A DNA stretch of 47,242 nucleotides from Kaistella sp. (GCA_019459085.1 JAIBEW010000022.1:1-47242); one strand, 5' to 3'; counted from the stretch's first letter, positions 8,474 to 17,196 are shown. Notes: a model not told the origin generated them from the letters alone. A program made the numbers and translations.

Positions 8474-8477
8474 CCTA

Positions 8478-8485
8478 CAAAAATA
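8478..8485 (-). promoter_or_regulatory. -7 element TATTTTTG abutting the ABC ATPase start
   Basis: Perfect TAnnTTTG on the minus strand with only TAGG between its last G and ATG 8473. Transcription would begin at or next to the start codon. Confidence 0.55.
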
Positions 8486-8550
8486 TAATATTTGCCATTA
8501 ATAAGAATATTTTTATTATTTTAGCAGAACTAATTCAGATTTAAGTTTCC

Positions 8551-9213
8551 ATGAAAAAATTATTCACTTCATCTGTTCTTTCGTTATTTTTGGCTGGAAC
8601 TTTGACGATTTCCTGCGTAAAAGACAAGCCTTTGACCAGCGAAAGCAATGTTTCATCCACTTCAAAAAGCGGAAAGGCGTTTGTTCTGGATACAGCAAAC
8701 AGCAGAATTGAATGGAAAGGTTTTAAAGTTGTGAAAACCGACAATACAAGCCATTTCGGAACCATTAAATTTGAAAGCGGCGAGCTCACCGTGAACGAAG
8801 GAAAACTTGAAAGCGGTACATTTACTGCAGATATGAATTCTTTAACTTCTGTGGACCTGAAAGATGATGCAGAACAGCTGAACAAACTTAACGGTCACCT
8901 GAAAAGCGGCGACTTTTTTGAAGTTGAGAAATTCCCTAAGGCTACGTTTGAAATCACAAAAGTTTCGGACAATACTGCAGGCGGAGATTACAATACACTG
9001 CTCGAAGGCAATTTAACGATCAAAGGAATTACAAAACCCGTTCAGTTTAATGCAAACGTTTCCGTGGATAACGGAGAAGTGAGCATTGCAACCGAACCGA
9101 AAGATATTAAGAGAGAGGATTTTGGAGTGAAATTCCAAATGCCTGTTGAAAACGGCGTTATTAAAGATGAAGTGAACCTTCAGATTTTAATCAAGGCCCA
9201 GGAAAAGAAATAA
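8551..9213 (+). CDS. YceI-family lipoprotein
   Basis: A 220-residue lipoprotein: a hydrophobic signal ends in Leu-Thr-Ile-Ser-Cys with the lipidated Cys at residue 22, followed by a Ser/Lys-rich linker. From about residue 45 it is a YceI beta-barrel domain (lipocalin-like, isoprenoid binding in characterised members), visible in Ser-Arg-Ile-Glu-Trp-Lys-Gly and the Leu-Thr-Ile-Lys-Gly-Ile-Thr-Lys-Pro block. It probably sits in the periplasm or on a membrane and binds a hydrophobic ligand; the actual ligand is unknown. It is divergent from the ABC ATPase and ends in a very strong terminator. Confidence 0.9.
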   Translation: MKKLFTSSVLSLFLAGTLTISCVKDKPLTSESNVSSTSKSGKAFVLDTANSRIEWKGFKVVKTDNTSHFGTIKFESGELTVNEGKLESGTFTADMNSLTSVDLKDDAEQLNKLNGHLKSGDFFEVEKFPKATFEITKVSDNTAGGDYNTLLEGNLTIKGITKPVQFNANVSVDNGEVSIATEPKDIKREDFGVKFQMPVENGVIKDEVNLQILIKAQEKK

Positions 9214-9248
9214 AGATTAATTTTTTTATTTAAGTGTAATAATGATAT

Positions 9249-9288
9249 GCAGAGGCGCGATTTATCGCGCCTCTGCTGTTTTTTTTTT
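9249..9288 (+). terminator. Strong intrinsic terminator after YceI
   Basis: A perfect 12-bp GC-rich stem (GCAGAGGCGCGA with TCGCGCCTCTGC, loop TTTA) is followed by TG and a run of ten T. It is 36 bp after the YceI stop. Confidence 0.93.
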
Positions 9289-9363
9289 ACTTTCCATTTT
9301 TCCACTGTTGAGCCTGCTCCCGGGCGGCTCTGAAAACATAGTTTTATTTAACACAGAAAATCG

Positions 9364-9371
9364 TATTTTTG
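9364..9371 (+). promoter_or_regulatory. Candidate -7 element TATTTTTG for pheS
   Basis: Perfect TAnnTTTG, 21 nt before the pheS ATG. The upstream GTTTTATTTAAC stretch has no clean -33 TTG. Confidence 0.55.
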
Positions 9372-9392
9372 CACTTCAATATACTATAAAAG

Positions 9393-10403
9393 ATGTTAGA
9401 AAAGATTGATGAATTATTGGTGGAGGTGGCTAATTTCAGTGCTGCTGGAAAAGATGAAATTGAATATTTCCGGATCAGATACAATGGTAAAAAAGGATTG
9501 CTGAACGATATTTTTGCCAAATTCAAAGATGTTCCCAACGAGCAGAAAAAAGAATTCGGCCAGAAAATCAATACCCTGAAACAGGCCGTAGCTCAAAAAC
9601 TCGAAGATCTGAGCGGGGCAAATTCTTCCAACATTATTCTTGAAAAAGAAGATTTAACAAAACCGGGTTTCCCTCTGGAACTTGGAACGCGGCATCCGAT
9701 TAATGCGGTGAAGAATAAAATCATTGAAATCTTTAAATCCATCGGTTTTTCGGTAGCAGACGGACCGGAAATTGAGGATGACTGGCATAATTTCACAGCA
9801 CTGAATCTGCCCGAATATCATCCTGCGAGAGATATGCAGGACACATTTTTCCTCGAAACAGATCCTGATATTCTGCTCAGAACCCACACGTCTTCGGTAC
9901 AGATCCGTTATATGGAAGAAAACCAACCTCCGATGCGCATTCTGTCGCCCGGAAGAGTTTTCAGAAACGAAGCTATTTCTTCGCGTTCCCACTGTATTTT
10001 TCACCAGATCGAAGGTCTGTATATTGATGAAAATGTAAGTTTTGCAGATTTAAAGCAGACGATCCAATACTTTACGACTGAACTTTTCGGAAAATCGAAA
10101 ATCAGGATGAGACCTTCTTACTTTCCTTTCACCGAACCGAGTGCGGAGGTGGATGTTTACTGGGGTCTGAATTCCGAAACCGATTACAGAATAACGAAAG
10201 GGACCGGCTGGCTCGAAATCATGGGCTGCGGAATGATTGATCCTGCTGTTTTACAGAATGTAAATATTGATGCCGATAAATATTCAGGCTACGCTTTCGG
10301 AATGGGAATCGAGAGAATCGTCATGTTGCTGTACCAGATGAGCGATATCCGGATGTTTTTTGAAAATGACAAAAGAATGCTGGAACAGTTTAAAAGTCTG
10401 TAG
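9393..10403 (+). CDS. pheS: Phenylalanyl-tRNA synthetase alpha subunit
   Basis: The 336-residue catalytic subunit of the class II PheRS tetramer, which charges tRNA-Phe in the cytoplasm. It has the N-terminal coiled-coil region (about 1-85), class II motif 2 (Phe-Arg-Asn-Glu-Ala-Ile-Ser-Ser-Arg-Ser-His) and motif 3 (Gly-Met-Gly-Ile-Glu-Arg-Ile-Val-Met-Leu). Length is normal. The beta subunit gene pheT does not follow, which is common in Bacteroidota. The next gene starts 31 bp later on the same strand, so read-through is possible. Confidence 0.97.
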   Translation: MLEKIDELLVEVANFSAAGKDEIEYFRIRYNGKKGLLNDIFAKFKDVPNEQKKEFGQKINTLKQAVAQKLEDLSGANSSNIILEKEDLTKPGFPLELGTRHPINAVKNKIIEIFKSIGFSVADGPEIEDDWHNFTALNLPEYHPARDMQDTFFLETDPDILLRTHTSSVQIRYMEENQPPMRILSPGRVFRNEAISSRSHCIFHQIEGLYIDENVSFADLKQTIQYFTTELFGKSKIRMRPSYFPFTEPSAEVDVYWGLNSETDYRITKGTGWLEIMGCGMIDPAVLQNVNIDADKYSGYAFGMGIERIVMLLYQMSDIRMFFENDKRMLEQFKSL

Positions 10404-10434
10404 AACTTGAAATTTAAAAGAAAATAATTTAGAG

Positions 10435-10830
10435 ATGAATAAAATTAAAATTTATAATTTTCTGAATTATTTTTTTGCTCTAGTATGGCTTGTTAACGGT
10501 CTTTTCTGTAAAATTTTAAATTTAGAACCACGACATCTGGAGATTGTTGGCAGAATTTTAGGAAGCGAACATTCTCGGATATTTACATTTGCAATTGGCA
10601 TCTCGGAAGTATTGATGGCCGTATGGATTTTGCTTAAAATTTCATCCAAATTAAATGCAGTGGCTCAAATCGTTATCATTTTTGCGATGAATATTATTGA
10701 ATTTATTGTTGTTCCGGATTTATTACTTTGGGGGAAATTCAATATCATTTTTGCTCTTTTTTTCATAGCTTTGATTTATTACAAAGAATTTATTTTGAAA
10801 AAAGAAATCCCGAATGTTTCCATTTCTTAA
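10435..10830 (+). CDS. DoxX-like membrane protein
   Basis: A 131-residue inner-membrane protein with four predicted helices, matching the DoxX-like (DoxX_3) family by size and topology: an Asn-Gly-Leu-Phe-Cys-Lys segment after helix 1, and the Gly-Arg-Ile-Leu-Gly and Gly-Ile-Ser-Glu-Val-Leu-Met-Ala segments. The function of this subfamily is unknown. It overlaps the DUF2071 gene by 17 bp and opens a four-gene overlapping operon. Confidence 0.75.
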   Translation: MNKIKIYNFLNYFFALVWLVNGLFCKILNLEPRHLEIVGRILGSEHSRIFTFAIGISEVLMAVWILLKISSKLNAVAQIVIIFAMNIIEFIVVPDLLLWGKFNIIFALFFIALIYYKEFILKKEIPNVSIS

Positions 10831-11551
10831 GAATCATCCTTTTGCAGTTGATGCTTTTTTCGAAAGCTCCATTGTTTTAACATTTGCAGTTCCAAAAGAA
10901 GAATTGCAAAACTTAATTCCTGAAAGTCTAGAGTTGGATACTTTCGAAAATTACGCCTTTATTGCAGTAGCAATGGTGCAGACAAAAGACCTTAGGCCAA
11001 AAGGTTTTCCGAAATTTTTAGGCAATGATTTTTTTCTGATTGGTTACAGAATTTTTGTAAAATACCACACTTCGGCAGGGAAGAGATTACGCGGTTTGTA
11101 CATTGTGAAATCGGAGACCAATAAAAAGAAAATGGAATTTTTCGGAAATATTTTCACGCATTATCAATATACAACTACTGATATAACCAAAACTTCTAAC
11201 GGCACCAAAACACTGATTAAATCTGAAAAATCTGATTTTGAAATCGTGATTAATAGTCAATCAGATGAGATTCTGCTTCCCGAAGATTCAGTATTTATAG
11301 ATTGGAAAGAAGCCAGAAGATTTGCAGGTCCTTTACCTTTTACATTTACTTACAATGCTCAGAAAAAGGAGGTTCTCATTATCGAAGGCGTCCGCCAAAA
11401 CTGGAATCCGAAGCCTTTACAGATTGACCATCATCATTTCGGATTTTTAAAGCATTTCAATTTCAGCAAAACGATACTTGCCAATTCTTTTATAATCAAC
11501 AATATCCCTTATTCCTGGAAAAAAGGACGAAAAGATTTATGGAAGCCCTAA
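10814..11551 (+). CDS. DUF2071 (YqjF-like) protein
   Basis: A 245-residue protein of the DUF2071/YqjF family, which has an acetoacetate-decarboxylase-like fold in known relatives. Family features are the N-terminal Pro-Phe-Ala-Val-Asp-Ala-Phe-Phe-Glu-Ser-Ser segment, the Leu-Ile-Pro-Glu-Ser-Leu-Glu-Leu-Asp block near 38, and a C-terminal Trp-Asn-Pro-Lys-Pro-Leu-Gln-Ile-Asp segment. No signal peptide is seen. Activity is unknown. It overlaps the gene before by 17 bp and the gene after by 13 bp, so translation is probably coupled. Confidence 0.8.
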   Translation: MFPFLKNHPFAVDAFFESSIVLTFAVPKEELQNLIPESLELDTFENYAFIAVAMVQTKDLRPKGFPKFLGNDFFLIGYRIFVKYHTSAGKRLRGLYIVKSETNKKKMEFFGNIFTHYQYTTTDITKTSNGTKTLIKSEKSDFEIVINSQSDEILLPEDSVFIDWKEARRFAGPLPFTFTYNAQKKEVLIIEGVRQNWNPKPLQIDHHHFGFLKHFNFSKTILANSFIINNIPYSWKKGRKDLWKP

Positions 11552-12303
11552 GGAAGCCTTTTCAGGGAGTGAAAAATATCGTACGCTTCAATTGGCATTT
11601 TTACATAATTGTAGTTGTTGTCTTACTGGCGATTGTTGCTTCGTATTTTTTTGTTTGTGAATTTTTCAAAACAATTTTCATCATTTCCATTGCTCTTATT
11701 CTTTTGCCTGTCATTGTTTCTTTGGGAGTTTCCTATTACGTTTACGATGCTTCAGGTTTTTACTCATTAAAATGGATTAATATTGAAAGAAAATCAGACA
11801 GGCTTAAGATTCTTAATATCAATGCCGGCTTTGATGAAACGAGTGAGTTGTTGAAAAGGAAATTTCCTCATTCGCAAGTGGATATCGCAGATTTTTATGA
11901 TGAGAAAAAACATACAGAAATTTCTATAAAAAGAGCCAGAAAGTTATACCCGAATTCTTCTGAAACCATTTCGGTTTCAACAAATGATCTGCCATTCGAA
12001 AACAATTCTATCGATATAATATTCCTGATTTTTTCAGCGCATGAAATAAGAAATAACGACGAAAGAAAGCGGTTTTTTAAAGAATTAAACAGGGTCTTAA
12101 AGCAAGATGGATCAGTAATTATTACAGAGCATCTGCGGGATATTCATAATTTTTTCGCCTATAATATTGGTTTTTTCCATTTTCTTCCTTCGAAAATTTG
12201 GCTGCAAACCTTTGGTGATTCAAATTTTACCATTGCCGAAAAAAGAAAAATAAATCCTTTTGTAACAACATATTATCTCACGAAACATGGAACTTCATCT
12301 TAA
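11539..12303 (+). CDS. Membrane-anchored class I SAM methyltransferase
   Basis: A 254-residue protein with two hydrophobic helices (about residues 20-65) followed by a class I methyltransferase fold from about 90. The SAM loop is degenerate: Leu-Lys-Ile-Leu-Asn-Ile-Asn-Ala-Gly-Phe-Asp replaces the usual DxGxGxG. The later Asp-Leu-Pro-Phe-Glu-Asn-Asn-Ser-Ile-Asp motif and the Asn-Arg-Val-Leu-Lys-Gln-Asp-Gly segment are typical. It is probably a lipid- or quinone-directed enzyme, given the anchor, but the substrate is unknown. It overlaps its neighbours by 13 and 17 bp. Confidence 0.8.
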   Translation: MEALRKPFQGVKNIVRFNWHFYIIVVVVLLAIVASYFFVCEFFKTIFIISIALILLPVIVSLGVSYYVYDASGFYSLKWINIERKSDRLKILNINAGFDETSELLKRKFPHSQVDIADFYDEKKHTEISIKRARKLYPNSSETISVSTNDLPFENNSIDIIFLIFSAHEIRNNDERKRFFKELNRVLKQDGSVIITEHLRDIHNFFAYNIGFFHFLPSKIWLQTFGDSNFTIAEKRKINPFVTTYYLTKHGTSS

Positions 12304-12682
12304 AGTTATAGGCATTTTTTTCATGGTTTTAGCCTTAATTCATGTAGGTTTTCCCCTTTATTTTAAGTGGAAACAGGATTTGAAACCCTTAAGTTTGATT
12401 AACAGACAGATGATGGAAGTTCATACATTTTTCATAGCGCTCACCGTTTTTCTCATGGGATTGCTATGTCTGATATCTTCCGAAGAATTGGTGACTACTT
12501 CTTTAGGAAAAACAGTTTGTTGTGGGTTCGGAATTTTTTGGGCCTTAAGACTAATCTTCCAGTTAATTATTTATTCTCCAAAATTATGGCGAGGAAAAGC
12601 CTTCGAAACCATTATGCACTTTGTTTTCACTGTTTTTTGGGTTTATCTGAGTATTGTTTTTTTCAGAATCAGCCTTTCTTAA
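12287..12682 (+). CDS. Small four-helix membrane protein
   Basis: I do not recognise this 131-residue protein. It has four hydrophobic segments (about 5-25, 45-65, 73-95, 105-127) and a His in helix 1 (Leu-Ile-His-Val-Gly-Phe-Pro-Leu-Tyr-Phe-Lys-Trp). Size and topology resemble the DoxX-like protein that opens the operon, so it might be a distant paralogue. It overlaps the methyltransferase gene by 17 bp and its 3' end overlaps the convergent DUF5916 gene by 14 bp. Confidence 0.7.
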   Translation: MELHLKVIGIFFMVLALIHVGFPLYFKWKQDLKPLSLINRQMMEVHTFFIALTVFLMGLLCLISSEELVTTSLGKTVCCGFGIFWALRLIFQLIIYSPKLWRGKAFETIMHFVFTVFWVYLSIVFFRISLS

Positions 12683-15092
12683 ACCATCTTTTCGCCTGAT
12701 TATAATCGATATAGTACGTCAACTTCAGGGAAATATTGTTCACCATGGGTTCATTGAAAAGTCTTTCAAAATTTTTGTTGAATCCTATTTTTGATTCTTC
12801 CAGATAATTACCTACCGCATTTCGGTACAGCAAGGTCAGCTGGCTTCCGGGCGCAAACCACCACGAGTAACGCAGGTCTACATTCCAGGAATTGAAGATA
12901 CCGTTTCTGTTTTCCGTGAACAGATTGGTGGGCGTTCCATTTCCATCCTCATTTAAAGTTGCGAAATCTTTGTACGTAACTTCCGAAAAATAATGTCTGA
13001 ATGAAAGATTCAGCGCCATTTTGTTGTTGAAGGTATATTGCGATGAAATGGCGTTTTCTACTGTGAGACGGTTACGTCTGCCGATGAATATGTCGGTGGC
13101 ATCTTTTCCCACAAAACCTTTATCGTTGTTTTCGTAATTCAGGCTTGCGTTGTAGTAGAATCGGAGTTTATCTGAGAATTTATAACTCGGATTAAACTCA
13201 TAAATCAGTTGATATCTTCCTTTTTCATCATATGCGTAATAATCTACATAGGTATTTAATCGGAATTTTTTCCGGCTATCGGTTGTGATGAAAATCCACG
13301 GATTGATCATCGCAGGAACTTTAAGATGTCTCCCCGCAGTGCGCGGTTCGTAAATGTCGTTTTTCCCGACTGGCCAAATCATAAGACCACCGCCGTAGCT
13401 GAAGAATTTTTTAGTTTGCAGATCAATACTGTTGTGGATGACCAATTCCGTAAAGAGATCCTGATCCAGTCTTCGGTTGTGCGTAACATTCAGGTTGTAG
13501 GATAAGCTGTTGAGGTTGCCTTTCGGCTGAAGAAAACGAAACGAATAATTGGCGTTGATGCTGTGGTAGTTCGTGCGGTCGTAATAGCCGAGGTCGCCAA
13601 TGTCGTAATCTCTGGTCCGCATAAAATAATTGGTGCCGAACCGGTGGGTTCCGGACACTTTATTGAAACCGCCGGACGTTTCATTCCCGAATTTTGTTCC
13701 GTCCTGCATCACAAAACTGCCCTTTGTTCCGCCAAAATACCGGTAGGTATTTTTTTTATTTCTGATGTCGAAAAGCAGAGCCGTTACATTCGCGTCGCGG
13801 AAGCTTCCGTCCCTTGTAACGTTTGTATTGACGAGCGATACCGAAGAATTTCCGCGGAACCTCTGATCCAGAACCATGACGTTGTAATTGGCCCAAGGTT
13901 CAGTAACTTCTTCGCGCATTTCGCCGGTGACGATATTCCGGATTTCGGCATTTGTTTTTTCTGTAACAGCATTGAAAAAGCCGATTCCAAGACCTTTATT
14001 GGTTCTTCCGGAAACTTTAACGGCATTGAAAAGCTTCACTTTTTCGGGATTTACAACAATTTCCTCATCATTATTCACGTCTGGAAACCTCGACGGATTT
14101 CCGCCGATCCTTCTGGAATAAAAAAGATTTCCTTTACTGAACAGTTCTGTTCCTTCAGTAAAAAACGGCCGCTGTTCCTGAAACTGTACTTCGAAAGGTG
14201 AAAGATTTAAAACCGATTTGTCGAAGGAAGCCTGGCCAAAATCAGGAACTAAAGTCAAATCCAGCGTAAAAGCATCGTTGATTCCGTATTTCAGATCCAT
14301 TCCGCCGTTGAAGTTGGAGGTGGATTTCCCGTCGAAGTTATTCATATAAGTGGAAAAATAGGGCAGGAACGAAAGCCGTGTTGGCGGATTGATGTTTTCA
14401 ATGCCATCCAAAACGCCGTCGTAAAGCATATAACTTCCCTTTTTATTGTCTACAAAATTCCAGTCGTACATGGTGCTGGTGCGTTGTACCGATCGCAGCA
14501 TATTAATTCCCCATTCCTGAACATCTTTTTTCGGGAAACGAAGCTCGGAATATGGGATTTTCATCTCCACCACCCAACCTTGATCGGTGATTTTCACTGC
14601 CGAAAACCAGACGGCGTTCCAGCTCATGTCTTCGCCAAGATCATCGGTGATTTTTGCATCAATCTGAACGCCGCTCGGAACGACGAGAAATTCAAGACTC
14701 TGCTGATGATCATTGTAACCGTTTAAAGTCACTCCAAAAATGTCATCATTCTCAATATTGTCCCGTTCGGTAAGTTCTTTTGCGATTTTTTCAGGATTGG
14801 AGTCATAAAGCATAGCCCCGAAATAAATCCCGGTATCATCATACAGTATTTTAACTTCTGTTTTTAAAGAATCGGGCTGTAAACGGCCGTTATTTGGTCG
14901 CCGTTCCACGAAATTTGAAGCGGCAGGAACATTGCGCCACACTTCTTCATCCAAAATACCGTCAATTTTCGGAGCCTCCGAAATTTTTATGGCTGTTGTT
15001 CTTTTTCTGGCAATACTGTCATTTTCCGTTTTCTGCGATTGCATATAACCGAAAAGTAATAGAAGGGCAGTACTGAAAATTTGAGTTTTCAT
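12669..15092 (-). CDS. DUF5916 outer-membrane protein with CBM9-like domain
   Basis: An 807-residue exported protein. It has a signal peptide (about 1-19), a family 9 carbohydrate-binding-like domain (about 35-220; Lys-Ile-Asp-Gly-Ile-Leu-Asp-Glu-Glu-Val-Trp), then the DUF5916 region, whose alternating aromatic strands suggest an outer-membrane beta-barrel. The Gln-Arg-Pro-Phe-Phe-Thr-Glu-Gly segment near 310 is typical of the family. The role is unknown; ligand binding or transport at the cell surface is plausible. It is a single gene, and its stop overlaps the stop of the convergent membrane-protein gene by 14 bp without room for a terminator. Confidence 0.87.
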   Translation of the reverse strand: MKTQIFSTALLLLFGYMQSQKTENDSIARKRTTAIKISEAPKIDGILDEEVWRNVPAASNFVERRPNNGRLQPDSLKTEVKILYDDTGIYFGAMLYDSNPEKIAKELTERDNIENDDIFGVTLNGYNDHQQSLEFLVVPSGVQIDAKITDDLGEDMSWNAVWFSAVKITDQGWVVEMKIPYSELRFPKKDVQEWGINMLRSVQRTSTMYDWNFVDNKKGSYMLYDGVLDGIENINPPTRLSFLPYFSTYMNNFDGKSTSNFNGGMDLKYGINDAFTLDLTLVPDFGQASFDKSVLNLSPFEVQFQEQRPFFTEGTELFSKGNLFYSRRIGGNPSRFPDVNNDEEIVVNPEKVKLFNAVKVSGRTNKGLGIGFFNAVTEKTNAEIRNIVTGEMREEVTEPWANYNVMVLDQRFRGNSSVSLVNTNVTRDGSFRDANVTALLFDIRNKKNTYRYFGGTKGSFVMQDGTKFGNETSGGFNKVSGTHRFGTNYFMRTRDYDIGDLGYYDRTNYHSINANYSFRFLQPKGNLNSLSYNLNVTHNRRLDQDLFTELVIHNSIDLQTKKFFSYGGGLMIWPVGKNDIYEPRTAGRHLKVPAMINPWIFITTDSRKKFRLNTYVDYYAYDEKGRYQLIYEFNPSYKFSDKLRFYYNASLNYENNDKGFVGKDATDIFIGRRNRLTVENAISSQYTFNNKMALNLSFRHYFSEVTYKDFATLNEDGNGTPTNLFTENRNGIFNSWNVDLRYSWWFAPGSQLTLLYRNAVGNYLEESKIGFNKNFERLFNEPMVNNISLKLTYYIDYNQAKRWFKKG

Positions 15093-15188
15093 TAGTTTTT
15101 TTCTGACTAATAAGACACTCTTTCAGAATCATTTGTTACATTCAAACATGAAAAATAACGAAAAACCTTTTTTTAAGCTCTGGAAATT

Positions 15189-15962
15189 TTAAGGAGTAAA
15201 CTTTAGAGGAACTTTTACATTTTTGTAACTGTCGAGATCTGCCTTCAGTGAACCTACGAGCAAATCAGCTTTTATGGAGAGCGGAACATGGTTCACATCA
15301 TTGCTCACCCACATCGTCACGCTTTCGTCATCTTTAAAAACCCTTCCGCTTTTTACCGATGGAATGATTTTCAGCGTACTGATCATCCCGAATTTGGTCT
15401 TCAGCATTTCGGCGCCGGTCACTTTTAACTGAAAAGGGAAAAGCTCATCATCAATCCAAACATGCATATTAATGATGCTGCCTACTTTTAACTGACTCTG
15501 CGGAAGTGAACGCAAATAGTAAAACGCAGAGAGCATGTCCTGAATTCCCTTCACCGATTTTATCACTTTGGAGCCATTCGCCGGCGTTTTTTTGTCGGTT
15601 AAGATTAAAGTTTGATTGGAATGGTTGAAAACCGTCTGAAAATGTTGGCTGTAGCCGCCTTCTTTCACGTTTCTGACGTAATAACTGGGAAGTCCGGTCT
15701 GGTAATTGATAAAACTTTCGTACACGTCTTCCACTTTAAAAAAAGCCCGAACTGCACCAGTTGTGCGGCCAATTCCTTTTACATAAAAATGCGGAACACC
15801 TTGGTAATTGGTCTTTAAAGTGGTGAGCGAAGCCGTTCCTGCATTCAGAACTCCGTAATGGATGCGGTAGTTCAGCACTTCACCCGACTGTATAATATCT
15901 AATTTCTGGGAAAATCCAAGAGCGAATAAAAGGACTCCCAAAATGCTTAAAATCTTTTTCAT
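15189..15962 (-). CDS. DUF3108 periplasmic protein
   Basis: A 257-residue protein with a signal peptide (MKKILSILGVLLFALGFSQ) and a DUF3108 domain, seen in Gly-Glu-Val-Leu-Asn-Tyr-Arg-Ile-His-Tyr-Gly and the later Leu-Lys-Ile-Ile-Pro-Ser-Val-Lys-Ser-Gly-Arg-Val-Phe segment. The fold resembles lipoprotein-carrier beta sheets; function is unknown. A TTG at 15992 would extend it, but that lies inside the promoter, so ATG 15962 is the start. It diverges from the ferredoxin reductase gene. Confidence 0.87.
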   Translation of the reverse strand: MKKILSILGVLLFALGFSQKLDIIQSGEVLNYRIHYGVLNAGTASLTTLKTNYQGVPHFYVKGIGRTTGAVRAFFKVEDVYESFINYQTGLPSYYVRNVKEGGYSQHFQTVFNHSNQTLILTDKKTPANGSKVIKSVKGIQDMLSAFYYLRSLPQSQLKVGSIINMHVWIDDELFPFQLKVTGAEMLKTKFGMISTLKIIPSVKSGRVFKDDESVTMWVSNDVNHVPLSIKADLLVGSLKADLDSYKNVKVPLKFTP

Positions 15963-15989
15963 GGACTTGTTTTTACAAAAAATCTGCCA

Positions 15990-16024
15990 CAAATATAAAA
16001 CATTGATTTCACAGTGGTTTCAAA
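15990..16024 (-). promoter_or_regulatory. Promoter of the DUF3108 gene (TTTG-N23-TATATTTG)
   Basis: Minus strand: -33 TTTG at 16021-16024 and -7 TATATTTG at 15990-15997, 23 bp apart, the long end of the known spacing. The ATG follows 27 nt later. Confidence 0.6.
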
Positions 16025-16069
16025 TGATTTTTGTCATTCTTATGCCATTCGCCGTTCTTTTATTTTTCT

Positions 16070-16077
16070 TAAATTTG
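16070..16077 (+). promoter_or_regulatory. Candidate -7 element TAAATTTG for the FNR gene
   Basis: Perfect TAnnTTTG, 27 nt before ATG 16105. No good -33 element is seen at 17-23 bp. Confidence 0.5.
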
Positions 16078-16104
16078 CAGGACTAATTTTCAAAATTTTC
16101 ATTA

Positions 16105-17157
16105 ATGATTACTACCGATATATTGATAATAGGAGCAGGACCTACCGGACTTTTTTCCGTTTTTGAAGCAGGTTTACTGAAGATGAAATGCCATCTTATT
16201 GATGCACTTCCACAAGCTGGAGGTCAGTTGACCGAACTTTATCCTAAAAAACCTATTTTCGATATTCCCGGTTTTCCTTCCATTAATGCAGGAGATCTGA
16301 TTGATAATTTAATGGAACAGATCAAGCAGTTCCAACCCGGATTTACACTCGGCGAAACGGCGCAGACTTTAACAAAGCTGGAAGACGGAACTTTTGAAGT
16401 CATCACGAATAAAGGAACAATTCATCACGCAAAAGCGGTAGCCATTGCTGGTGGTTTGGGAACTTTTGAGCCTAGAAAACCCACCATTGAAAATATTGCC
16501 GATTACGAAGAAAAAGGAGTTGAATATTTCATCAAGGAACCGGAACATTTCCGCAACAAAAAAGTGGTGATTGCCGGTGGCGGCGATTCTGCACTGGACT
16601 GGAGCATTTTTCTTTCTGATATCGCGAGTGAAGTCACTTTAATTCATCGGAGAAACGAATTCCGCGGTGCGCTGGATTCTGTTGAAAAAGTTCAGGCGTT
16701 AAAGGACCAGGGAAAAATCCGTTTGGTGACTCCTGCCGAAGTGACCGGAATTAAAGGCGACGGTAAAGTTTCTGCGATTACGATTGAAAAAGATGGTGAA
16801 ACTTCAGATCTTGAAACCGATTATTTTATCCCGCTTTTCGGTCTTACTCCAAAACTCGGCGATTTGGCGAACTGGGGTTTGAATATTGAAAAAAATGCCA
16901 TCGTTGTGAACAATGCGCTGGATTATCAGACCAATATTCCGGGGGTTTATGCGGTCGGTGATATCAACACCTATCCCGGAAAACTGAAACTGATTTTATG
17001 CGGTTTCCATGAAGCCACTTTGATGTGTCAGAGTGTGTACAATATGCTGAATCCGGGTAAAAGATATGTACTGAAATATACCACAGTGAGCGGTGTTGAC
17101 GGTTTCGACGGCAGCCGGAAGGAAGCGGAAAAAGCGGTGGTGAAGAAAATCGATTAG
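16105..17157 (+). CDS. Type 2 ferredoxin-NADP reductase (thioredoxin-reductase-like)
   Basis: A 350-residue two-dinucleotide-domain flavoprotein of the YumC/FNR2 type. FAD binds at Ile-Ile-Gly-Ala-Gly-Pro-Thr-Gly-Leu (residues 8-16), NADPH at Val-Val-Ile-Ala-Gly-Gly-Gly-Asp-Ser-Ala near 153, and the C-terminal FAD motif Gly-Val-Tyr-Ala-Val-Gly-Asp-Ile is near 283. The redox-active Cys-x-x-Cys of true thioredoxin reductases is absent, which marks it as a ferredoxin/flavodoxin reductase. A [2Fe-2S] ferredoxin follows 71 bp later, its likely electron partner. Confidence 0.92.
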   Translation: MITTDILIIGAGPTGLFSVFEAGLLKMKCHLIDALPQAGGQLTELYPKKPIFDIPGFPSINAGDLIDNLMEQIKQFQPGFTLGETAQTLTKLEDGTFEVITNKGTIHHAKAVAIAGGLGTFEPRKPTIENIADYEEKGVEYFIKEPEHFRNKKVVIAGGGDSALDWSIFLSDIASEVTLIHRRNEFRGALDSVEKVQALKDQGKIRLVTPAEVTGIKGDGKVSAITIEKDGETSDLETDYFIPLFGLTPKLGDLANWGLNIEKNAIVVNNALDYQTNIPGVYAVGDINTYPGKLKLILCGFHEATLMCQSVYNMLNPGKRYVLKYTTVSGVDGFDGSRKEAEKAVVKKID

Positions 17158-17159
17158 TG

Positions 17160-17196
17160 CTTAGAAGCAAGAACCAGGAGCCAGGAATCAAGATTA
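17160..17196 (+). repeat. Short degenerate repeat of the AAGAACCAAGAATC type
   Basis: The stretch after the FNR stop (AAGCAAGAACCAGGAGCCAGG then AATCAAG) resembles the longer copy after the ferredoxin gene at 17563-17640. It fills most of the FNR-ferredoxin gap. Confidence 0.5.
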
